Below, in pieces: positions 1 to 14,600 of a stretch of 64,000 bases of DNA. Every line of letters starts with the position of its first letter. Position 1 is the stretch's first letter. The stretch is from Todiramphus chloris collaris (lineage: Eukaryota; Chordata; Aves; Coraciiformes; Alcedinidae). The position numbers and the translations under genes are program-made. The notes under the pieces were generated by a model. It did not search any database, was not told the DNA's origin, and worked only from the letters and a program-made list of their open reading frames with translations. The stretch lies in assembly GCA_025345505.1 (NCBI GenBank), contig JANVCC010000010.1:40710660-40774659 (forward strand), written 5' to 3'.

Positions 1-3000
1 TCTCCCCTCCTCTTGTAAATGAAGTTCAGACCATTTTGTGTCATTCTTTTTTCTTTCTCAGTGCAATTCCTGGTTAGAATAACAGAATTATTCAGAAAAT
101 TTTTGCTGAGACACTGTCAGTAAATTTGGTCAGAATGCTCGCAAGTGGCAATTGATTAATAATTTTTATTCATGTGTCTACCATCATTTTCTATCCAACT
201 GTTCTCTTTAAATGGAAATTTTTTAAAGAGAAAATGTTTAATGAAGATTTATGAAGAAAGTAAATTCTTAAATTGCTTGCTCACAATTTATAGGCAGCAG
301 AAAATGCAGGATAAAAACCTTTCCTTGTGTAAATAAATATACTTTGTGCTTAGCAAGAAGATTGCTATCAGTGATTTTTTTCTTTAAAGGAAGTGTTTAG
401 ATAATTTATTTTATGCAGGCTGTCTGGATTTGATAGATAGCAGCTGTACCATAATTTCTCAAAAGTGTAATAGGGAGGTCTGTCCCAGATGGAACGTTTG
501 CTTTGGGAGTAAGTTTTGGGAGGTCACTATGAAGAGGGATTTTATAAATCATGTGTGAGTAACAGTGTTGTTGGTGAAACTCTGGTAAATATTTGGACTT
601 GCTCTGTGATTTAGTAAAATCATTTATGTGAGAAAAACATATATTTGTGCAATTAGAGAAAAAACCCAAACAAACAGTATGCTCAAACGCTCATCATGTG
701 TTGGGGTGAGAAAAGCATGAAGACTATACAAGCTAGTAGCTACTTCAGCATCACTGGTTTCAGGGTGGTAAATCTGAATGCTGCCTCTCTGAAAGACCAG
801 GATATAATAATTTTGCCATTTTCCTAGAAGTACTGAGATGAAGCTATCTTCAGTTTTATGAAGGGAATGTAGAATGGCTCTACATTGAGAGATGATTACA
901 TTGATGTAGAAACCAGGGACTCAACATCTTCATTTGTTGCTTGTTTACAAAATGTTGGTTATGTTCTACATTAGAATTCAGCTCATATAATCTGGCTTTC
1001 TGAGTGGCTGTAGTTTAATCATTAAATACACAGAAGAACAGCAACCAACTATTATCGTTTGCCTGAGGAAGAAGTCTGTAATGAAGAAAGTCTAGAGTCA
1101 AAGACTGTTTCCACTGACATGGGAATAGTCTTAGGCTAGAAAATGCCACTGATCACAAGGTCATGTAATAGAGATTACTTATCAGATGTGTAGTCCTTGA
1201 ATCTCCTTAACTCCCCAGCCGGCTTTAGAACTGCAAATTACATTATTTTTCATTAAAATCTGAAGAAAAAGATTTCCTGCAAGCCTGCAGATAAAAATTT
1301 TGGGCAAGGAAAAAAGAACAGCTGCAGCTAACCTCTACTTAATAAACCAAACAAGTCCTGGTTATATGGAAAATCATCTTTGGATGTACAGATGTATATA
1401 TACAGGACTCAACTTGATAGGAATGTTTAGTTAACTGGATATTGAGGAAAGATGGGAAATGTGTTAATCTCTGACTACCTGATCATATTTCTGATTTGTT
1501 GTGGTTTCTTTTCTTTTTCCTCCAGCCTGTCAAGATATAGCCAAACCTGGATTTAAAATGAAACTACAGATAAAACTAATTTGTCCTTCTACCACACCCC
1601 ACACTTACCAACACTCACACCTTATACTATGTAGAAGATTATTATTTTATGATGATAAATAAAGAGCATAAAAGTACACTGAAATCAGGCTGCTCTTCAT
1701 CAGTTTTCTGTTACTGTTTTGCTGTGATGATCATAGCAGGTGATTGCTGCATACATTCAATTTTACTGATTTTTTTTTTTTTTTTACTAGCTCCTTGATC
1801 TCTTATTCCGTTTAATATTGCTTAGCACTCAAGCATTGCCCTTGTTTCTTCAGACTTTCCTGAGCTTTAACTATATTTTCTCGAATGCTGATAGTACTAT
1901 GGGACAGGAATTCTCAATTTGGTTTCTTGAGGCTGCTTGAAAAGTGGGAGCCTGTAAAGGTAGAAAAATAATTCCATGCACAATTTATGATCTGTCAGAC
2001 CCACAAGAGGCAGATCCGCTTGTTGCTATAGTAGTGGCTGTGAAGTTAGGGCAGGACTGCACTAAGTCTCAACTTAATGGATTTGTGTCTCTATTATCAT
2101 CCCTAAGCTCCTGATACGAAAATTTAGGATATAATCATGTGGACTCGTAATTTTAAAGTTGTGCTATATATTCAAGTTTTGAGTACTTTGATGATAGGTG
2201 CTTCAAAAATACTTCAAATAATCATACCTTAATTTTCTGTTGTGACAGAAGTGGGTTACGCTAGTATGCTTATTTCAACTATAAGACATACCATATATTG
2301 GTCACTGGCAGTATGAGTGGAAGGCAGTCTGTTCTTTCAGGCTATGTCAGAGAAAAATGGGAGCTGCTGTACTCAGCACCCATGAAAACAGGGATAGTTT
2401 CAAATTATCTGCTGACACGTTGAAAGCAGTTGAAAGAGCAGGTCTCCGGGCTCCTGGAGGTTAAAGGGGAGTCAAATCAACAGTGTAAGATAGAGAGTTT
2501 AAATGTGAGCGGATCTGTTTTTTCTTAACACATTAAATTAAAACAAGTATTTCAGATTTTAAATTATGCATGGAATAAATCAAATGAAAATGATAGAGAT
2601 CATAAGATCATGACTTTCTCAGTTTTTAAGTTTTGAATGTCAGTCCAGCTGTATTCTGCTTGTGTCTGTCCCTTTAAATACAAGAGATGTTATTAAGGCA
2701 GTCTGACCTTCCAAGAAGGGAAAGCAAGTGCACAAAGGGTTTTGGCAATAACACTGACAGTGCATTTTGCTGCAATACACAATATTATCTGTTGCAAGCT
2801 TAATGAGAAAGGTAGACGTTTTATGTTCTTTATGACTACTGGGGCTTCATGATGTGAAGGCAATCTTAATTTCAGATTGAAAGTAAAATTGAGACAAGTG
2901 GGTTTTTTCACCCTATGAATTGCAGCTGATGCACCCTACCGTTGAACTCAGGACTATAGTTCCCTTGTGTCATTATAATTCTGTCAGTGTTGTTTGCAAA

Positions 3001-6000
3001 TACGTAAGTCCTGTGGGCTTTGTCAGTGACGTATTCTGTCTCACTTTTAGTATGAGATCAGGTGAAACTCCACGTTTGTCACAAATCCATTCATTAGCTG
3101 AACTAAATGTTGAAAAGATACTGTATACAAAAGGCAAAAATACTATTTGCCTGGTGATAATTACTAGTGTTCATTTTCTCACTTAAGTGATAGGGCACAT
3201 CACACTGTTGCCATAGCAACCCCAATTCTGTCCCATTAACTGTCTAATGTGAATTTATGAATGCAAGTTTCGATGTGTGGAAAGTGGCTCAAAATAGGGA
3301 GTGATTCATCATGTACAGCACAGACAGCTGAGTTGCAAGGCTAAGTCAGGGTTATCTGTTTTGGTTTGCAGTGTTAAAGTGGTATGCTGTGATGTAGGTA
3401 TCCAATTAAAGATGAACCAATTTGATATTTAGTGAGATTCAAAATGGTGGTTGGATAGCTGGTTTAATTTTTCAAATGTTCTATGCTGTATTACACCATT
3501 AACAGAAATACGATATTTTAAAATTAATCCTGTGGAAGATACTAGCTCTTTCATAATTGGATTGACATTTGACACATTTCAAAGGTGAAAGCCATTTCAA
3601 CTTAGGTTGCTAATGCCAAATATGCTCCTGAGTCCAGTGCTGTAATGGGTTTACTCCTATACTTTAATTAGTATTTCTACTTGTTTACACCTCAAGAAAA
3701 CAAGCCTGTGAGTAAGGAACTGGAAAGAGCTCTGGGTTCTAATCTTGGCCATTCCATAGACTTTTTTTATGATTTTGGGGGTAAATATTTAAGTCTGTTT
3801 CTGTGCATCCTTTTCTCCTGTATCTCCTGTAAAATAGATGGGGGGGGGAGGGGGGTGTGTGTGTGAAAAGAAAACCCAACAGACAAAAACACCCTTCCTA
3901 GTCTTTCTGCTGTGTGACACAGTTCATTAGACTTGACTCCAGTGTCTACTTGCAATTTCAACACTTGTGATGAGTCTTAATAAATTTATCAGCAGTTTTA
4001 CAAGTAGTCATCTGTCTAAAATAGAAAATGTTTCTGTACTTCCAGTCTGTGTCTCTGCTTCCAGACTGTCTGCTCAGTGTCCAACATCCTGCACCCGTAA
4101 CATTCATTAGCTATGTTCAGCTCTGAAGACTGTTATGAAATGAATAGTGTCAACTGAAGAAAAATTGCATTCAAGAAATGGTTATCATCAATATGATGCC
4201 GATCATTTGGAGGTGGAATTAAGGTAGCTCATGCAATTTTATACTTTGCATCTGTGCATCTGCATGATGGTACAGTTCTTTATTACATGATTATATACTA
4301 TTTTTAGCAAGTTTTTGGGAGTTAAAGATATGCTGTAAGTCTTTCTCTGAAAAGCATGATAGACTATTCAATGGTGAGTATAAAGGCATAAGAATAAGGG
4401 TTTAAGTTTACTGGGAATAAAAGAAATACACTTCCCTTTACATTGTCTACCTTTCAGAATTGAATTCATACTACAGGAACATATGCTCAATCTTTATTGC
4501 ATAGTACAAAAGTGGAGTCAGACTCCAGACTTTTTTTCATGCTTTGCTTTTCTGTGTATTATTACATTACACTGAGTCATAACAGTTCCAGAGGAAGATT
4601 TCTGCTTTATTGTAGTCAAGAAGTTTGCCTTTCAGGGTTGCTCTGTATGGAAGTGAAAGACACATTTTTTCTGCAGTCATGTCACTAATAAATTTGGTCA
4701 AACACAACTTGTTCCGTTTCCCTTGCCATTTTTCATGGCAAATTTCTATTGTTGCGCCACTACTGTCTGTACCTACTCAGCTCTTCCAACCACCATCGGC
4801 TACTGATTAACACCGTCTAGCGAGGGTGATCCCCTTAACATTACTAGTCCTACAGCCATAAAGGCTAATTTTGCTTATAGCTCCTTAAACACAGACTTTA
4901 TTTTGAAGTTAGCAGTATCTGTATCAGGAATGAAGGATTAAAGACACTTTGGGAGCTAATGATGACATGTGGTCATGTTAATAAATATACAGTGTCCCCA
5001 TTAAAGGAAAAAAAAACCAAACACAAACTAACCCTCTTAAATCAATCTCAAGTCTTTACATGGAGATTAAACACATGACTGATATAATCACTAAAAGTCT
5101 GATATGAAACATACTGGTAAATTACTAAAATCCCAGAAACAGAGGATTTTTATCAGAACAGATATCCATCCTGTAAATATTTCTTAACAAATGTGAGGGA
5201 GGTAGTGGCAACTATGAAACTTAATCTGCTGACATAAAATTAAATGGGTAAAGTAGGGTATGGATAACTGTTGACTGATGGCTAGAAAATCCATATTTCT
5301 AGTGTTAACCTCATCTACTGAAACTTGAGTATGTGCATTTCATGTATTTAAAAAAACCAACTAACTTGTATCTCCAGCTCATTTGGTAATTATTTTTCTG
5401 TCTGGAGAGATAGCCTTGTCTGGGTCCTTTGTTCATTCAAGTGAGAATATGTAAATTGAAGACTTTCTAAGAGTGAGATACTGTATTTTGGGATGACTGA
5501 TAACTGATGCTCTTACAATGCATATAGGTGGAACTGGGTGACGTTTCAATGAGTAGGAAGTTAAAAGAAAACTGAAATTTCATGGATGCTGAAGCAACAT
5601 ATGGATCTTGTTTGGATTTTGGTCAAAATTTTAAAGTCAATGAAGGGATTTTAAAAAAAATTGCTCATTCTGAAAAAATAAAAATAAAGCAAAGAATTTC
5701 AGAAGTCACAGAACAGTTTATACTAGATTACTTCTAACAAGGGTTTTAAAGTTACTTTTGGAAATACAGTTCTGCTAACAGAATTAGGAGAATTGATGAG
5801 TTCCTAGTCATCCTCAGAATAGACTCTGCCCAGCTTCTGGGTTTTTCATTTTGCAGCAAAATAAGCACAGATACATACCCATTTTGAAGAAATGCCATCT
5901 GAAATCAGTTTGACAGATCCATTTTTAATCTCTTATTTACTGGTTCAACCACTGAATGAAAACAGGATTTGTATTTTGCTTTGCCCTTTATGTCAATGTC

Positions 6001-8579
6001 CTGAATCATCCAGAGCTTTGATGTAGATGTTCCTAGACTTTCTACAGTGAATGCCTAAAGGATGGGGGAGAACGACAAGTTTTAATAGGACATAAAAAAA
6101 AAAAAAAGCTTTTAGAATAGAGTCATTGTGCTGTTCCAGGGTTCAGTTTCCAACCTTGTTTTGGTTTACTTTGTGCCTTTTTGAGATCTTGCAAACTCAG
6201 TCCAGGTTTCTGTGGGTGCAAGAACTTTTTTCCCCACCTCTGAAGCCCACCTGTCTGTTTGTGGCAGCTCTTACTCTTGCAGCTTCTCACTTCAGCTGGG
6301 GTATTTTCCTGGATTTGCACCTACTTTAAGGTAGGTATATCACAAGTAAACAATTTTCACAAATCAAAAATGAAGTATTATCTCAAATATACAGTTTACA
6401 AATGTAAAAATATACAATGACCATCTGTCATGTTGCTTTTTACATCCTGATCAGCTTTTGGGAGTATAGTGGGCAGCATAGACTAGACAGAATGGGAAGA
6501 TTGCTTGAGAAGTAGTTATGGCAAGTACAGCTCGTTGCTATAGTGGTGTCTATAGGAGCTTTTTCTCAGTTATGTAGGAAAGGTCTTGTTTTCTTTAAGT
6601 CATGAACTAGCAATTGCAGTGATTACTTTGAAACCTCTTGCTGTCAGGATATGCAGTGAAAATATGTCACTGCTTAAAAGATCAGAAAGTCTCATAGTCT
6701 TAGGTGGCTGTTCAGACTTACAGATGATAATTAGGAGGAGATATTTATATCTTTGGTAACTTGTTGCACAAAAGCCGTGGTACTACTGGATCACAAACAT
6801 GGTTAGGCAAATACACTTACATGTCTAGTCATACACTGACAGGATTGCTAATAGAGGAGATCTATGCTCATCACATTTTAACAGATTAAAAGCAACGAAT
6901 TTATGTCAATCTGTTAGCTTCTTTGGAGTGTGAAATGTTGAAGCTTAATCCCAGAACGCAGATGGACATTCAAAATATTTCAAAGGTTAACAAAGACATT
7001 AAAGGGAATCCCGCTTTTTATATGAAGAAAACTTAGCCCTTTGCTGCTAACTGGGTGGCCTTCTGCAATGTGTTGGCCTCATAGCTAACATCTTGACTGC
7101 AGACAGCTCACATGCAGCAACACAAGGAGTTGTTGAAAGTATATCGGACTTGAAAAGCTGAGAGAGGGGAATGAAGTAGGACACATTGTAAGAGATGCCA
7201 GGGAATTTCCTACATTTTAGTTACTGGAAATGTTGTAGAGTTGGTTAACATGAATGTCTGCTAAGGATATATTCTTGATGTGATACATTTACTTATTTGT
7301 AATTATTGGAATTGACATTGGGGGGGGGGTGTCAAAACTGGCAAAAGAATTGTTAAATTTTAAAGAAAGCATTTCTACTAAATGCTGCTGGCTATGTATA
7401 TGTAATATGAAAGCTCATGAAAGGTATTAGCGTCAGACTAACAAATATTTAGAAAATGATTTATGCCATGTAGCAAACTTGACAGGAGGTGTTCTACATG
7501 ACTTAGATGATTAAGTATTTCAGCCTTGATGTTTGGGGCCCAGACTTATTAATAACTGAAGTATACTTAAGCCTCAATTACTTAATGCAACCTAAAGATA
7601 TTTTAAAATTTAAAGATATTTTAAATATTATTTGAGTACCTAAGTATTCTGCTTATCAAGATTATAGCAATTTAGTAATTGTTATCAAATTTATCTTAGA
7701 GACACATCAATTACAAGAAAAAATGTTTTCTTTTTTTCATATGGAAAAACACGTGTGTTTACAACTGCTTGTACTTTAAAAGTACTAAGAATGCTAACTA
7801 TTAAGGGAACTGCCAGTTGTAAATTCATAGGCTGAACTGGGTTTTACACTTGATTCATATGCTATGCAGCGTAACTGTTACAGTCAAAAAAAGTTTCATC
7901 TGCTGCACATGCTTGCTCTTTGACAAATGATGATAATTTATAAGTGTTTCTATTTAATGCTGTGATTTAAAACCAGTATTTAGTTCTGTGGCTTAAAAAA
8001 AAAATTAAGGAAAAATAGATGTGGGCATATTTTGTTTCAAATACTCTTAATGGCAGAATGGCATGTGTTACTATATTGCCATTAAATTATGTTACTGAAA
8101 TCTAGCAAATTCCTTACAATTAAAGAATTTTTATGATTATTATTTTCTTACTCATTCTGCTTCATAACATAAACATTTTTTCAATAGGAGCTTAACAAGA
8201 TTCTTCCACAAATAAGGACAGTAAAAACCATGACTGCTTTTGAGGGCTGTTCTCATCAGTCAGTGTGTTTAGTGATTTAGGTCATCTTCAGGATATAGTA
8301 ACAGTGCCTTTCAAAATGGCAGTTATTTTTCCTGAAAATTATTCCAAATTACCTTAATGTCCAGCAAAAACACTTGCAACTTTCAGCAATTTTGAATTGA
8401 GTGTTTCTCTGTAATTTTATCAATAGCACATTATATTTTTCCTTCTCTTGAGGAAGGTACTTTCTATTATCCATAAAAATGAGCTGAAGGTACCCTACAG
8501 TTAATTCAAAGCATTTCAAAACTACCTGTTGTAAATGGTCCACTTCCTGCTATGTAGAGGAAGTAGGAGAGCAGGTGAA
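1..8579. other. AT-rich non-coding DNA, no gene recognised
   Basis: This stretch is AT-rich with frequent stops in all six frames. The open frames present are short (under about 100 codons), lack recognisable motifs and show no plausible exon structure that I could identify. Simple-sequence items inside it are a T16 run at 1770-1785, a G-rich run with GT repeats near 3840-3865, and a G10 run near 7320. It could be intergenic or intronic. Ancient decayed repeats may be present below what can be recognised by eye. Confidence 0.6.
7593..7625. repeat. 15-bp direct repeat, AT-rich
   Basis: The 15-mer TAAAGATATTTTAAA occurs at 7593-7607 and again at 7611-7625, separated by three bases. It is a short local duplication in AT-rich DNA with no further structure that would suggest a transposon or regulatory role. 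Confidence 0.6.
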
Positions 8580-8687
8580 TGGAAGCAACCTGAGCAACCT
8601 GACCTAATTGAGGATGTCTTTGCTTACTGCAGGGCTGTTGGACTAGATGACCTTTAAAGGTCCCTTCCAGCTTGGGCCATTCTATGG
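8580..8687 (+). mobile_element. CR1 LINE 3' end fragment
   Basis: The sequence matches the conserved 3' terminal part of avian CR1 elements as I know them: a TGAGCAACCTGACCTA segment, then GGACTAGATGACCTTTAAAG, then GTCCCTTCCAGC, ending in CATTCTATGG. Only the last ~110 bp of the element is present, which is the usual result of 5' truncation during target-primed reverse transcription. No coding sequence remains. The left boundary is approximate. I did not identify a target-site duplication. Confidence 0.85.
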
Positions 8688-11600
8688 TAAGACAGGAAAA
8701 TACAGAGATTGAGGTGTGGAAGTGGGGTACAACATCAAGGAAATGGATGTTTGGTCTTTGTGAAAGTTTCAAAAAGTACTTTTCATTTAATTCAGTAAAT
8801 GACATACTCAAAATTATATTTAAGGATTAATCATGAAGGTTTTTATATGAGTTTCAGTAATGACACCCCAACCAATACCTTTTCTGAGGAATGTTAAATG
8901 TGAAGTCTAAGACTTGGTCAACATGAGGCTGCAGAGGAGGAAAGTGCCAAGTGATTATTAGCACTGAAGCTGTGAAACCATATGAACATCTCCTCCATCA
9001 AGCAGCTCTCACAGTTCTTCTCTGGCTGTCTTTTCCACTTACATCTGAGTTAAGCTGCCAGTTAAAGGAAATACTTGATTTTAAAGCAAACTTATTTCTG
9101 ACCCCAGTTGAGACTAAAAATATTTAGAATTTGTAGGATTGCTTGTGGTGTTGTGGTAAAATACTTGGATGGATCTTGGTGCTTGCAGGAGAGCTCAGCA
9201 TTAGACTTGCTCTCCAAGGAAGCTGAGCTGAAGTTACACCCAGGCAAGACATGCTCAAAAGGGGGTGTTCATATGGGTTATCTCCATATATAGCCCTTGC
9301 TCTACGGCTCTACAGAGCAAGTCCACAGCTGTTCAGTTGTGTTCTTCTCTTCCAGTGCCTCTTCTATGATCCTTTGATACTAATATGATGCTGTTATGAG
9401 AGATTTGTGTAGCAACAGAAGTTCCTTATTTTCAGGTTCAAACTGAAACTTGATAGGAGCCTGTATTTAAAAAAAAATAAAAAAATCTATGTGCTAGGAA
9501 GTAGCCATGTGTTCTACAGATAATTATCTTTATTGAAAAGATTGTACAGCAATTTTAAATTACAATTAGTAAATAAGAGGTTTTCACAGATAATAGGTGT
9601 CCTTTGATAAACCAAGAAGGACCTTTTGTCTTGCTGATTTTTCAGCTTTTGCCAAGTTTATTTGTGTAGTATAGTGTAACACAGACTAAGATCTCCTTAG
9701 GGGTTTATTCAGCAAGTGACTGTTAATTGAAAAACTCATTTCAGATAATCCCTGTGAGTGAAATTAATCTCTTGGTTTCAATGAAATCACACATGACTGA
9801 TTTCACTAAGAAAATATATTTTACATTTATTTTTAAATGTCAGGTTTGGATGTTTGTTTTTTCATTAAATATTATGATATTACATTCTCGAAACATTAAA
9901 AAAGAATACAATTATTGCTTCTTTAAAATAAAAGCAGTACATAATTCTTTATGCTCTTACTGCATCACAAACTTTTCAAAAACCGCAACTGCCCTTATTT
10001 CCTATCCCAGCAAAACTTCCTAAAACTGATTGACATACTGCTCAATCTGTTTTAATCTCTACATAAGTTATGTTTTTCCACTACTAAATATTTAGAGTTA
10101 AATCTAGACTGGCATCTTTCACGATTCTAGCATAAGATAGAGTAGGATACGTAGGAGGATCCCTCTAAAATCTGTAGGGAGAGCCTGTATCCTGAAGCAG
10201 TTCAATGTCATGTAATTATTTTGTTAAAATGAGCAGCAGTGCTTTCTTCTTCTCCTACCATGTGTTCATGTGTGTTCTCCTGTACTGTATGCATGGACTC
10301 TGTATCCAGTGTGGTGCTAGATGACTGCTCTTTGGTACCTTGCAGGCAAGAGACCAACAAAATTTCCCCTCTTGGGACTACACGTTTTAAATATATCTTT
10401 TTAAAATTCAATTTAGTCATCAGGTGATGTCAGGGAATGTGAAAATCAGCTCATCTCAGAGCACATGTGTGCTGTGCACTTCATATTTGACCGTACATTC
10501 AGCATTTTCCATCCTGTCTTGATGCTTGCTTTTCTGGAGCTTCCACACATTGCAGTCACCATTAATTAGTTTGTATGTAGCAATTTGTAAAATATGAAAG
10601 TGCAACCCTTCTTCCCTCATGTTCTTCACCATGTGCCTAAATGCTAATTTCAATGGAGAGTCAATTTTCACCTCTAGCATCCTTGTACAAAGCACACCCC
10701 TTTCTAGCAGGCAATGTGCCGTTTTCTCCTGTGCTGGTGTTATGAAGGAGGAGGTCTTGCTAGGACTGATATGGTCCAAAAATACTGAGAGCTCAGGAGA
10801 ATATTTTTTATATAATATTTGGATCTCTCAAGGCATGAGATGAAATGTGGATGTTAGAGTGTTACCAGCAGTATCAAGATTGTTTCTATTGTGCAAAACC
10901 TGATTTACCTCACTGATGCTGAAAAACAAATACGGGCACATTTTTTCTTACAGAAAACAAAAAATGCATCTGCTTCTATATTAATGCTCAAAATTATGAA
11001 TACTATGGAGATCTTTCCCTAACTGAGGTTTTTTCCTTAATGAGACCAAAAATTTTTCTAACTGGGAAAAATGACCCTGTGTAACTTAATGCAGAAACTA
11101 GTAAGGAAATTTTCAAGCCAAAATGCTGAACTGTGCAAAAGTACACACTATTAAAATACAGATTTTTTTTTGGTAACAAAATTCAGGTAACATTAATGTT
11201 CTGTGCTCCTATCTTCATGGTTTGTATTAAATTCAATTTCAATCACAAACTCCTGTCTGCAGAATTATGTAAGAATAAAGAATTTATGAGGGCAGTCTGG
11301 ATAATTTTAACCAGGCCTTACATTGGCATAAATGTCATGCTGTACCCTTTGAATCAGAGACAGAGGAATCAATCCACAATCGGGTCCTTAGTGGCGGGTG
11401 CCTGCACAGAAGCATCTGGATATCAGAATTTCCGTCTGAATTCAAGTATTAGCATGCATCTATTTGGTCACAGGATATAGGGATGATATGGTTTTACACT
11501 GCCCTGTCAGCATGATTTGTAGATAAAATTGTATAGAAACTGTCCTTTCAATTTTGTTATGTTCTTGGCAAGAAGAGGGTGAAATAGAAATGGACACTAT

Positions 11601-14600
11601 GGTCTCTCTGGAAATAGTTTATCTGTGTATATGTTGCAATAGGAGGCAGCTTTGCTTTTATATAGACACATTATGACCCCCTAGCAAGGAAGATTTGGAC
11701 TGGAGGCAAGAGGAAAATTTAATAAAATATAAGCAAGTAGATTACTGTTGTCAGCAATATACATCTGACTTACCTAAGGTTTACCTTCATTAGCTTCAAG
11801 AACTGTAGTAACTACCCTTTCTCCATGGATGAACAGATGAAGTGACTGAGATGCTCCTGACTCATAATTGTTTTGGTTATGTGGGGAGTAAGGAAGATAT
11901 CTCATTTCCTTTCACTGCAGAAGATTGTGGCATTCCCAACTTGCTAGTGCTGAGAAGACAATATAGGCCCCCAGTCTGTAAAACTAATTAGAGAGCTATT
12001 CTGCTTCCCTATCAACTGCAACTGCGAGAGGCAATCTCATTAGCACGTGGCCTGCTGAATGCAGACAGTGTTTGTGCCTTTTCAAGCTGTAATGCATTTT
12101 TGCTGATAACATAACTCCTAGCAATTATCCTTTTCTCCATCAATTTTGTGGGTGTCTAGAGCTTTGGAATATTAACTCTTCTTTATGTCTGTCACTGTTA
12201 AAAAACATTTTAAAGAAATACAGTGTGCCAGCCCTTGGCTCATATTCAGGTGAGGGTAAATTCACTCTCTCTAATCCTCTGTGCTGGCAGTACAAATGCT
12301 CCTACATTGATAACTACAGTGTAGGTGTGTGAAAAAAAATTGTCAGTGTTGAGGATCAGATTCAAGTGTTGTGAACTCCCTCCTATAGTTCATTTCTGGA
12401 GACCTGAGGTAGAAGTATGGTCTTAGAATCATGGCACACCTGTGAGTGCTATTGAAAATGGTGATATTTATTTATAATAGGAATTTCAGAAACAACAGGT
12501 AGCATTCACTGAAAGCACCTGATTTCTTAAAAAACCCCACCACTACAATAAACATATAATCATACCCCCTCCCCCCCAAAAATAAAAAAGTAGAACCAAA
12601 AAACCAAAAAAAGATGGGGTTTATGCACTTTTAAACTTTACTAACAGAGTTATTTTTCAAATTGTACAACATTGTTGACATGGGAAGAATATAGGCTTGC
12701 AAAATGAAAAAAAAAAAAAAAAAAAAAAGGAGAAAATATAAATTCCTCTCCCAACTATTAGCTATTCTAAGCTCTTCTTGGTGTGAATAGCATAAAGAAG
12801 TTTTTTTGGAAGTGAGACAAAAAATTCTTTTATTTCTACTATTTCAGTAAGAGTGTTCTTCAATGAAGTGACAGAAACTGCTATTTACAGAGCTAATTCA
12901 ATTAAATAATAAGTCCTTCTCAGTGGATTAGAGAAATGAAGAAATTTAAGGATTTCAGAGGAAAAGAAGAAAATAAAATGTTATTAGTGTCATAAGCGAT
13001 GCATAAACCAAAGGCAATTTTATAACAAAATTTTATGTAATTATAAGAGCCATATTTAATTTCACTACAAGCAGAAAAAATTAGTTTCTTCTTCTGAAGA
13101 CTGTTTTCATAGTAGTAACAGCCATTTATCTGAGCTAATGGAGGACCAGCTTTGGTAATAAATTCCCCCCCCAGAGATTCCTCTCTGGTAGCATACAACA
13201 CTGCAGGTGTGCTAAATTTGATCTGGTTTTTTTTTCCTCATATGAGAGAAACTTATTAGTAGCTTAAAATGATTAGACACTAAAAAGTAAAATTTAAAAG
13301 GGGAAATTTCAGAACTGATTTTTTCCTGCTAATGCTTCCCTCTAATCTGGTAATTTATCTTTAAACAAACACTTTTGAGGCAAATACCCTTTACATTTCC
13401 AACCAAATCTTAGACTATAATTTATAATCCTATTAATGTGATAATATTGCTATTAGTAATCATTGATGAAAGAAATCCTATCAATAGCAATTCTGATCTC
13501 CATAGTTAAATGTGATTATTTTATAAAATTAGCTTTTATAGATATATCAGGTTCATCAGGCTTTTTAATTGCATTGTAGAGAACAGTTCTCTTAAATATT
13601 GAGTTCCTTCAGGTTTATTATATTATTATTGTACTTAGGTGGAGACATAGCTAACCTAAGCTTAGCTGTGTAAAAGTTAGGTTTCTGGTCTGTATTTATT
13701 ATCTAGCATCTCTGCATTGCAAACACAGAAAGATGGGAATGTGCAGGGAGCGAGTCGCTCTACCTTCCTCTTTCCATTAATTGTAAGAAAAGCTCAAATA
13801 TAGCTGCTAAATATTTAGGCAACTGAAGTTTGATAAAATGATGCTGTCATTAGTGCTGGGCTCTCCATATTGATATTTTCCTGTTTTTCCTACTCATCTT
13901 GAATAAAAATTGAGTAGAAGTAACACGGTTTGCTTTATCTTTCCAGAACAGGCTGCTTCCCATGATGATTTCAGGGCAGTCAAATGGAGCAGTTCCCGAG
14001 TTCAGTTTTCAGGCTGTCTTGTGATGATGAGCCTCCATTTGAATTTTGCCTGGTCTGTTTTGGCTTTTGTAGTGGAGCTTATGATATATGCAGTGATGGT
14101 TTACAGCCTGCACTTTTTTTCCTCCTCTCTTTCTATGTCTAGAATCACTGTGAATGCCATTTAAAAAAATCAAACCAAACAAACCAAAAGCAAACACATG
14201 CTGTAAGTTATTAAAATAATTTTAAAAAGCACTGTGGACTCAACAAGAGTAAGCAGATAGAGCCTGAGGAATCTGACTTTTTCACTAAATTTTTGATGGA
14301 AAAATAATACTTACATTGAGGCAGTTTTGCTTGTGAGTGCTGTAGATAAAGGGTAAGATTGTTTGTTTGCTGTTGTATCTCACAGAGGATCATAAAGCTG
14401 CTTTTATTCTGCTTTAACCATCGCAAAGCTTATTAACAACATAACCACACATTTTGTAAGGAAAGACGTGATGACTATATTAAAATACTAGACCAAGTTT
14501 ATTTTTAAGAAAATGGGCTTTACCTTTCTTTTCCCCCCATTCGTGGTTCAAAATGTTACCCAGCAGTGTGTGGGTCTTGCTGAAAACAAAACACATTATA

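Noticed and set aside
12707-12728. A22 run as the tail of a processed pseudogene or SINE
   Set aside because: No retrocopy-like coding sequence, SINE promoter boxes or flanking duplications were recognised upstream.
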